From: Rhodospirillaceae bacterium UBA1479
Lineage (GTDB): Bacteria > Pseudomonadota > Alphaproteobacteria > Rhodospirillales > Casp-alpha2
Direction: 5' to 3'
Assembly (NCBI GenBank): GCA_002325375.1
Contig: DCRZ01000006.1
Coordinates: forward strand, 436,016-500,015
DNA length: 64,000 nt
Positions 7,758 through 13,567 of this stretch are shown here, in pieces; the first letter of the stretch is position 1; each line of letters begins with the position of its first letter. The position numbers and the translations under genes are program-made. The notes under the pieces were generated by a model. The model saw only the letters and a program-made list of their open reading frames with translations, ran no database searches and was not told the DNA's origin.

Positions 7758-8816
7758 TCAGGTCCGCCGGGGAATCAGGGCCCAGATATCGACATCCAGA
7801 ACCACGGCCGGGTGGTCCTTGCCGTCGCCGTCCGTCAGGGGGAAATCGGCGCAGGGATGGTCCTTGGCCGCGACCAGGCGCAGGCGCAGTGCGCCGACAT
7901 CGTCGCGGCCGGGCAGGGCGGCCTTGTCCAGGACTTCCGACCAGGCATAGACCGTATCGCCCGCGAACGAAGGGGCCACGTGCCGTCCGCCGTTGATGGC
8001 GGCGACGTGGAAGGCGTTGGCCAGGCCGTTGTAGGACAGCCCCCGGGCCAGGGAGATGATATGCCCGCCGTAGATCAGGCGCTTGCCGAACCGCCCGCCT
8101 TTCTGCGCGTGCAGGTCGAAATGCACCTTGGCCGTGTTTTGGTAAAGCCGCGTCGCCAGCATGTGTTCCGCCTCTTCAAGCGTCATGCCATCGACATGGT
8201 CGATCTTCTCGCCCACTGCATAGTCGTCCCAGAAATGGGCGCTGCCGGCGGCGATCTCGTCATAGGCGGCAAGATTCAGGCTTTCCGGCACGGCCAAATC
8301 CTCGGCAGCGACGGCGGCGGGCAGGTCGGGGATCAGGGGGGCGGGCGCAGGTGCTGCCTCGTTACCTTTGCGGACCATGACCCAGCGCACGTAGGACAGA
8401 ACTTCCTCGCCGCGCTGGTTGGTGCCGGTGGTGCGGACCCAGACGACGCCGGTCTTGCCGTTGGAATTTTCCTTCACGCCGATCACTTCGGACTGGGCGC
8501 TCAGCGTGTCGCCCGGATAGACCGGCACCCCGAACCGCCCGTCGGCGTATCCCAGATTGGCCACGGCGTTGAGCGAGATGTCCGGCACCGTCTTGCCGAA
8601 CACGATATGGAACACCAGCATGTCGTCCACGGGCATGCCGTCGTAGCCCAGCGCCATGGCGAACATATCCGACGAGTGCAGCGCGAAGCGGTTGCCGTAA
8701 AGGGCGGTGTAGAGTGCGATTTCGCCCTCGGTCACCGTACGCGGCGTGGCGTGACGGAGGACTTGGCCGGGGATGAAATCCTCGAAGAAGTTACCCCGGT
8801 TTGTCTTGTCGCTCAT
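7758..8816 (-). CDS. mch: Mesaconyl-CoA (2-methylfumaryl-CoA) hydratase, MaoC-type
   Basis: Probable enzyme of the ethylmalonyl-CoA pathway, interconverting mesaconyl-CoA and beta-methylmalyl-CoA. The 352 residues hold two hot-dog (MaoC-like) halves. The N-terminal part reads GNFFEDFIPGQVLRHATPRT and GNRFALHSS. The second half (about 195-350) has the hydratase patterns HFWDDYAVGEKIDHVDG and RLIYGGHIISLARGLS with the catalytic-type His. This double-domain layout matches Mch rather than single-domain MaoC proteins. It is 42 bases downstream of a CitE-like CoA lyase gene, the expected partner that cleaves beta-methylmalyl-CoA. A generic MaoC dehydratase is the alternative. Confidence 0.82.
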   Translation of the reverse strand: MSDKTNRGNFFEDFIPGQVLRHATPRTVTEGEIALYTALYGNRFALHSSDMFAMALGYDGMPVDDMLVFHIVFGKTVPDISLNAVANLGYADGRFGVPVYPGDTLSAQSEVIGVKENSNGKTGVVWVRTTGTNQRGEEVLSYVRWVMVRKGNEAAPAPAPLIPDLPAAVAAEDLAVPESLNLAAYDEIAAGSAHFWDDYAVGEKIDHVDGMTLEEAEHMLATRLYQNTAKVHFDLHAQKGGRFGKRLIYGGHIISLARGLSYNGLANAFHVAAINGGRHVAPSFAGDTVYAWSEVLDKAALPGRDDVGALRLRLVAAKDHPCADFPLTDGDGKDHPAVVLDVDIWALIPRRT

Positions 8817-8858
8817 GGCTGTTCGGTCTTCTGGCTGTTGGGCAAAAACGGGTGGCGG

Positions 8859-9746
8859 CTACTCCGCGGCGGCCTGTTCCATCTGGGTGATGGCATCGGC
8901 CATGGCGACCATCTGCTTGGCGCCCTCCACATGCAGGTTCTCGATCAGCTTGCCGTCGACCAGAACCACGCCCTTGCCTGCCTTTTCGGCCTCGGCATGG
9001 GCCTCGATGATGCGTTTGGACCAGGCGATTTCGTCTTCCGACGGAGAAAACGCCTCATTGGCCATGGCGATGGTTTTGGGGTGGATCAGGGTCTTGCCGT
9101 CCATGCCCAATTCCCGGCCCTGGCGGCAGGACGCCATGAAGCCGTCGTCATCGGCCAGGTCCAGATGCACACCGTCAAGGATTGCAATCTTGGCCGCCCG
9201 CGCCGCCAGAATGCACAGTCCCAGCGAGGTCACGAAGGGAATGCGGTCCGGCGTGTGCTGGGCCCGCAGGTCCTTGGCCAGGTCCGACGTCCCCATCACC
9301 AGGCATTGCAGGCGGGGTGAGGAAAAGGCGATTTCCTCGGCGTGCAGCATGCCGAGCGGCGTTTCCATCATGGCCCAGATCGGCAGGTCTTTCGGCGCCC
9401 CGGCGGCGTCCAGGATGGCGATGGCCTGATCGACCATGGCCTTCGATTCGACCTTGGGCAGCAGCACCGCATCGGCGCCCATCTTGGCGGCGGCCTTCAG
9501 GTCGTCCTCGCCCCAGGGGCCGTCCAGGCCGTTGGTGCGCACGATCAGTTCGCGCGCCCCGTATCCGCCCTCGGCGATCGCCGCCGTGATCTGGTCGCGG
9601 GCGGTCTGCTTGGCGTCGGGGGCGACGGCGTCTTCCATGTCCAGGATCAGGCCGTCGGCGGCCAGGCTGCGGCCCTTTTCCAGGGCGCGGGCGTTGGAGC
9701 CGGGCATGTATAGAACGGAACGGCGGGGCCGAATGGAGGGGGCCAT
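8859..9746 (-). CDS. CitE-like CoA ester lyase (malyl-CoA lyase / malyl-CoA thioesterase type)
   Basis: HpcH/HpaI-CitE family enzyme of 295 residues that acts on malyl-CoA or beta-methylmalyl-CoA with a divalent metal. Motifs: RRSVLYMPGSN at the N-terminus, GLILDMEDAVAPDAK (metal-binding Glu/Asp, about 32-46), VRTNGLDGPWGEDDL, MMETPLGMLHA (about 146-156, catalytic Glu) and GKTLIHPKTIAMAN near the C-terminus. The N-terminal wording and length fit the Mcl2/CitE-like branch better than the longer Mcl1 lyases, so it may be the (3S)-malyl-CoA thioesterase, but the adjacent mch also allows a lyase role. The start at 9746 has GGAGAG upstream. Divergent from pdxY with about 100 bases between. Confidence 0.82.
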   Translation of the reverse strand: MAPSIRPRRSVLYMPGSNARALEKGRSLAADGLILDMEDAVAPDAKQTARDQITAAIAEGGYGARELIVRTNGLDGPWGEDDLKAAAKMGADAVLLPKVESKAMVDQAIAILDAAGAPKDLPIWAMMETPLGMLHAEEIAFSSPRLQCLVMGTSDLAKDLRAQHTPDRIPFVTSLGLCILAARAAKIAILDGVHLDLADDDGFMASCRQGRELGMDGKTLIHPKTIAMANEAFSPSEDEIAWSKRIIEAHAEAEKAGKGVVLVDGKLIENLHVEGAKQMVAMADAITQMEQAAAE

Positions 9747-9846
9747 CTGAAAGCTCTCCTTAGGACAATGAATTGGGGTGGAAATTCGGTGATTATATTG
9801 CGGCGCACACTAGCAACTGGACGGCGCTGGTGGCAAGCTTCCGCGC

Positions 9847-10704
9847 ATGTCCGTTCTGTCCTTCCATTCCCGGGTTTCCCGGGGCTACGTGGGCAACAGC
9901 GCCGTCGTGCCGGCGTTGCAGGCGCTCGGCCGCGACGTCGCCCCCGTGGACACGGTGGTGCTGTCCAATCATCCGGGCCACCGCACGGTGACCGGGCGCC
10001 GGGTGCCGGCGGAGGAGGTCCGCGCATTGGCCGATGCGGTCCTGGTGCTGGCCGGGGCTCCGGCCTTCCGGGCGGTGATGACCGGCTACATGGCCGGGGC
10101 CGACACGGCGCGGGCGGCGCTCGGCGTGGTCGACCGGGTCAAGGCGGCACGGACCGGCGCCTTCTACGTCTGTGATCCGATCCTCGGTGACCGCGACGAA
10201 GGCCTTTACGTGGACGACGCCCTGGTGCCGTTCTTTCGCGGCGAGGCCCTGCCGCGCGCCGATCTGGCCCTGCCCAATGCGTTCGAGCTGGAACAGTTGA
10301 CCGGCGACCGGGTGGTCGATGTCGGCACCGCCGTGGCCGCCGCCCATGCGCTGCGCGCCCGCGGCACGGGGGCCGTGGTCGTGACCTCCGTGCCCGACCA
10401 TCCCGATCCGGACCTGGGCGGGCTCCTGATCGGCACCCTTGCCGTCGACGACGAAGGCGAATGGCTGATCGAGGCGCCGAAACTGGCTCGCCGGGCGAAA
10501 GGGGCGGGCGACGTGTTTGCGGGTCTGCTGATCGGACATCTGCTCGCCGGTATGGCATTGCGCGATGCGGCGGCGCGGGCCACGGCCTCGGTTCATGGGT
10601 TGCTGGAAGCGGCCGATGAAAGTGATCTGGACCTGCCGGTGATCCGCCGCCGCGAGCTTCTGGTGACGCCCGAACGCATCTTCAAACCACAAGCCGTGCG
10701 CTGA
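9847..10704 (+). CDS. pdxY: Pyridoxal kinase PdxY/PdxK family
   Basis: Phosphorylates pyridoxal to pyridoxal 5'-phosphate in the salvage route. The 285 residues have the ribokinase fold: N-terminal SFHSRVSRGYVGNSAVVPALQALG, the substrate-region SNHPGH, the Asp-containing YVCDPILGDRDEGLYV (about 98-114), the nucleotide-site VVTSVPDHPDPD and the catalytic RRAKGAGDVFAGLLIGHLLAG near 215-235, with the conserved GxGD Asp. The length is normal. The gene stands alone, divergent from the CoA lyase, and ends 25 bases before the -35 of the ArsR operon. Confidence 0.93.
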   Translation: MSVLSFHSRVSRGYVGNSAVVPALQALGRDVAPVDTVVLSNHPGHRTVTGRRVPAEEVRALADAVLVLAGAPAFRAVMTGYMAGADTARAALGVVDRVKAARTGAFYVCDPILGDRDEGLYVDDALVPFFRGEALPRADLALPNAFELEQLTGDRVVDVGTAVAAAHALRARGTGAVVVTSVPDHPDPDLGGLLIGTLAVDDEGEWLIEAPKLARRAKGAGDVFAGLLIGHLLAGMALRDAAARATASVHGLLEAADESDLDLPVIRRRELLVTPERIFKPQAVR

Positions 10705-10728
10705 CCCGAAATGGTCACAGGGGTGCTC

Positions 10729-10773
10729 TTGACAGGCCGATGTTGGTTTAGTATTTAACCAGTACGTTAAATA
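10729..10773 (+). promoter_or_regulatory. Promoter and palindromic operator of the arsR-AHSA1 operon
   Basis: A consensus -35 TTGACA (10729-10734) is followed by 17 bases and the -10-like TATTTA (10752-10757). Overlapping the -10 is a perfect inverted repeat TATTTAAC (10752-10759) and GTTAAATA (10766-10773) with a 6-base centre. The dyad ends 18 bases before the ArsR start. Its place and symmetry fit autorepression by the ArsR-type protein encoded just downstream. That the ArsR binds it is inference. Confidence 0.75.
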
Positions 10774-10791
10774 AAGAAAGATCGATACGGC

Positions 10792-11139
10792 ATGACCACG
10801 GACCCCCTGAGCGAAACCTTCCAGGCCCTGGCCGACCCGACCCGACGGGCCATCCTGGCGCGGCTCGCCTCGGGCGAGGCGTCGGTGTCGGAACTCAGTG
10901 AGCCGTTCGAGATGTCCATGCCCGCGATCTCCCGCCACCTGAAGGTTCTGGAACGCGCCGGCCTGATCGAACGCGGCCGCCAGGCGCAATGGCGGCCCTG
11001 CCGCCTCAACGGCGAAGGACTGAAGCCGGTCTTCGATTGGATCGAGGAATACCGCCGGTTCTGGGAGCAGAGCTTCGACCGGTTGGAAGCCTATTTGGAA
11101 GAAATACAGAAAAAGGATGCCAGCGATGAACGCCACTAG
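10792..11139 (+). CDS. ArsR-family transcriptional regulator
   Basis: Winged-helix repressor of 115 residues. It opens with SETFQALADPTRRAILARLASGEASVSELSEPFEMSMPAISRHLKVLERAGLI, the family's helix-turn-helix (about 28-65), including the SMPAISRHLKVL recognition helix. There is no Cys-rich metal site such as ELCVCDL, so it is the non-metal type that usually sits before AHSA1 (SRPBCC) genes. Its 3' end overlaps the start region of the next gene, so the two are cotranscribed. It probably represses its own operon through the dyad at 10752-10773. Confidence 0.93.
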   Translation: MTTDPLSETFQALADPTRRAILARLASGEASVSELSEPFEMSMPAISRHLKVLERAGLIERGRQAQWRPCRLNGEGLKPVFDWIEEYRRFWEQSFDRLEAYLEEIQKKDASDERH

Positions 11140-11653
11140 TGCAACCGGAACCGGCGCGCAAAATCCGGTTTTCAAAACCGGCCACCGCGCCAAGGCGCCG
11201 CGCGATCTTGTCTGGCGCATGTGGACCGAGGCCGAACATCTGGTGCGATGGTGGGGCGCCGCCGGCTGCACCGTCGGGAAGTGCGATCTCGACCTTCGCG
11301 TCGACGGCAGCTTCCACTATCAGCTGATGTTTCCCAATGGCATGGAGGTATGGGGCAAGTTCGTGTTCCGCGAGATCACGGCGCCGGACCGGCTGGTCGT
11401 CCTCAACGGGTTCTCCAATCCCGAAGGCGATTTTGCGGCGTCCCCGTTCCCCGGTGACTGGCCCCGCCAGATGCTTACCGTCATCACGTTCAAGGACCTG
11501 GGCGATGAGACGGAAATTTCCCTGACGTCCGAGCCCTTCAACGCGACCGTAGCCCAGCAGGCGACGTTTGCGGCCACCATGCCGTCCATGTTCGGCGGCT
11601 GGGGCGGCACCTTCGCCCGCCTGGACGATCACCTGAAAGACCACGCCAACTGA
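11126..11653 (+). CDS. AHSA1/SRPBCC-domain protein (first copy)
   Basis: START-like hydrophobic-ligand-binding fold of the Aha1-C/SRPBCC type, 175 residues, function unknown. Seen: FKTGHRAKAPRDLVWRMWTEAEHLVRWWGAAGCTV at the N-terminus (the RxF...pxxxVWxxwTepe.l.rWWg family pattern), FHYQLMFPNGMEVWGKFVFREITAPDRLVV in the middle and GWGGTFARLDDHLKDH at the end. ATG 11126 is preferred over the in-frame ATG 11117 because AAAAGGA lies 8 bases before it; the ArsR stop overlaps it by 14 bases. Paired with a second, diverged copy immediately downstream. Confidence 0.88.
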   Translation: MNATSATGTGAQNPVFKTGHRAKAPRDLVWRMWTEAEHLVRWWGAAGCTVGKCDLDLRVDGSFHYQLMFPNGMEVWGKFVFREITAPDRLVVLNGFSNPEGDFAASPFPGDWPRQMLTVITFKDLGDETEISLTSEPFNATVAQQATFAATMPSMFGGWGGTFARLDDHLKDHAN

Positions 11654-11682
11654 CAGACCTTGTCCCAAGGAAGGAATGCTCC

Positions 11683-12153
11683 ATGGATACCGCCGCCCAT
11701 CCCGAACTGGACCACCCGCAGACGACCCTGCTGCTGACCCGCACCTTCGCGGCACCCCGCGCCCTCTTGTTCAAGCTCTGGACCCAGCCGGAACATATCG
11801 TCCGCTGGTGGGGCTGCGCCGAAACGGGCGAGGTCGATTTCACCAACGACCTTCGGGTCGGCGGCGAATTCGCCGCCGTCATGCAATTGGCCAACGGTCA
11901 TACGCACCGCATCACCGGCGTCTATTGCAAGATCGAGGCGCCGGAGCGCCTGGTCTTCACCTGGGCCTGGGAAGGCTCCGACGGATTCCAGGGCGGAGAG
12001 ACGCTGGTTACCGTCACCTTCGAGGACAAGGACGGTCAGACGGAACTGACGCTGCGCCATGAATCCTTCGCCACCGAAGACGCCTGCACAGCCCATGGCG
12101 AGGGCTGGGGTGCGAGCCTCGACCGCCTGGGCGAATTCGTCGCGACCTTGTGA
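11683..12153 (+). CDS. AHSA1/SRPBCC-domain protein (second copy)
   Basis: Second AHSA1-type protein of the ArsR operon, 156 residues. It repeats the family pattern: LLTRTFAAPRALLFKLWTQPEHIVRWWGCAE (about 11-41), the strand FTWAWEGSDGFQGGETLVTVTFED and the C-terminal helix GWGASLDRLGEFVATL. It diverges clearly from the first copy, so the pair is an older duplication rather than a recent one. It starts 29 bases after the first copy, with AAGGAA upstream. A ligand is not predictable from sequence. Confidence 0.88.
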   Translation: MDTAAHPELDHPQTTLLLTRTFAAPRALLFKLWTQPEHIVRWWGCAETGEVDFTNDLRVGGEFAAVMQLANGHTHRITGVYCKIEAPERLVFTWAWEGSDGFQGGETLVTVTFEDKDGQTELTLRHESFATEDACTAHGEGWGASLDRLGEFVATL

Positions 12154-12157
12154 CGCC

Positions 12158-12433
12158 ATGGCGACCGTGCATTTCACCAGCCAGCTTGAACGCTTCCTGC
12201 CGGCCCCCAGCGTCGACGTGGGGCCCGGGGCCGCGACCTTAGGCGCGGCGCTGACCGCCGTGTTCCGGGACCATCCGGCGCTGAAAAGCTACATCCTCGA
12301 CGACCAGGGGGCGCTGCGCCGCCACGTCGCGGTGTTCGTCGCAGGCACGCCGGCCCGGGACCGGGAAAAACTGACCGATCCCGTGGGGCCGGACGAAGAA
12401 ATCCACGTATTCCAGGCCCTGTCCGGTGGATGA
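12158..12433 (+). CDS. MoaD/ThiS-like beta-grasp protein with C-terminal Gly-Gly
   Basis: Small 91-residue protein with the ubiquitin-like fold of sulfur carriers. It begins ATVHFTSQLERFLPAPSVDVGPGAATLGAALTAVF, a pattern of strand, strand, helix seen in MoaD, and ends in VFQALSGG. The terminal Gly-Gly is the adenylation/thiocarboxylate site of MoaD, ThiS and related carriers. ATG 12158 starts 4 bases after the preceding stop, so it is coupled to the AHSA1 gene. No MoaE, ThiF-like or JAB peptidase gene is nearby. It is immediately followed by a BNR-repeat protein. Whether it carries sulfur or tags a protein is unknown. Confidence 0.82.
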   Translation: MATVHFTSQLERFLPAPSVDVGPGAATLGAALTAVFRDHPALKSYILDDQGALRRHVAVFVAGTPARDREKLTDPVGPDEEIHVFQALSGG

Positions 12434-12467
12434 CGGGGCCGGGGGCTGAACCAAAAGGAACGATGTG

Positions 12468-13547
12468 ATGAGTGATCTTCTTCAGGTGGCGACCCGCAAG
12501 GGTCTGTTTGAAATCGCCCGCAAGAACGGCGGCTGGGACATCGTCGCCAGCCACTTCCTGGGCGACCCCATTTCCGCCGTCCTGACCATCGACGGCATGA
12601 CCCTGGCCGCCCCCGACCTGGGGCATTTCGGGCCCAAGCTGTGGCGCCGCGACGGCAATGGCACGTGGTCGGAAATGGCCATGCCGACCTTTCCGGAAAA
12701 GCCGGCGGATGCCGACGACGATCCGCATCCCTGGACCCTCGGCCGCATCTGGAACTTCACACCGGGCGGTGTGCCGGGGCGGCTGTACGCCGGGACCATG
12801 CCGGGCGGCCTGTTCCGGTCCGACGACATGGGCGAAACCTGGTCCCTGGTCGAAGGCCTGTGGTTGCATCCGGATCGCAAGAAATGGTTCGGCGTCGCCG
12901 GGGGCGAGCAGCCGGGATTGTCCTCCGTCCTGGTCGATCCCCGTGACCCGGCCCATGTTACCGTCGGCGTGTCCACGGGCGGCGTCTGGTCGACCCGCGA
13001 CGAGGGGCGGACCTGGAACGTCATCAACAAGGGCATGACCAACGAATACATGCCGCCGGACCAGCAGGGCGACCCCATCCCCCAGGACATCCACCAACTG
13101 GCGCAATGCCCGGGCCATCCCGACGTCATGTGGTGCCAGCATCACAGCGCCATCTTCCGCTCCACCGATGGCGGCGAGAACTGGAGGATGGTGACGGCGG
13201 CCAAGCCCACGGGCTTCGGCTTCGCCGTGCAGGCCCATCCGACGGACGGCGAGACCGCCTGGTTCGTGCCGGCGGAAAAGGACGAACGGCGCATTCCCAA
13301 GGACGGCAAGCTGGTCGTCTCGCGCACCCGTGACGGCGGCAAGACCTTCGAGGTGCTGTCCAAGGGCCTGCCCCAACACCATGCCTATGACCTGGTCTAC
13401 CGCCATGCGCTGGCCGTTGACGAAACGGGCGAACGGCTGGCCTTCGGTTCGACCTCGGGCGGGTTCTGGATTTCAGAAGACGCGGGCGACAGCTGGCAGG
13501 CGCTGGACGCGCGTCTGCCGCCGATCGCGGCCGTGAAATTCGCCTGA
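12468..13547 (+). CDS. BNR/Asp-box (sialidase-like beta-propeller) repeat protein
   Basis: 359-residue cytoplasmic beta-propeller protein with no signal peptide. Asp-box motifs are visible: GLFRSDDMGETWSLV (about 116-130), GVWSTRDEGRTWNVI (about 173-187), AIFRSTDGGENWRMV (about 226-240), VVSRTRDGGKTFEVL (about 285-299) and GFWISEDAGDSWQAL (about 337-351). These are the SxDxGxTW turns of sialidases and photosystem assembly YCF48-type proteins, but no catalytic sialidase residues can be assigned. ATG 12468 is chosen over GTG 12465 because AAGGA is 8 bases upstream of it. It follows the MoaD-like gene by 34 bases and is convergent with ppc, whose stop is 21 bases away. Confidence 0.85.
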   Translation: MSDLLQVATRKGLFEIARKNGGWDIVASHFLGDPISAVLTIDGMTLAAPDLGHFGPKLWRRDGNGTWSEMAMPTFPEKPADADDDPHPWTLGRIWNFTPGGVPGRLYAGTMPGGLFRSDDMGETWSLVEGLWLHPDRKKWFGVAGGEQPGLSSVLVDPRDPAHVTVGVSTGGVWSTRDEGRTWNVINKGMTNEYMPPDQQGDPIPQDIHQLAQCPGHPDVMWCQHHSAIFRSTDGGENWRMVTAAKPTGFGFAVQAHPTDGETAWFVPAEKDERRIPKDGKLVVSRTRDGGKTFEVLSKGLPQHHAYDLVYRHALAVDETGERLAFGSTSGGFWISEDAGDSWQALDARLPPIAAVKFA

Positions 13548-13567
13548 GCCCCTGGCCGGCCGCGAGG

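Noticed and set aside
11126..12153. Two AHSA1 genes as one frameshifted gene
   Set aside because: Each has its own complete start and end of the domain, with a ribosome site between, and they are in separate complete frames.
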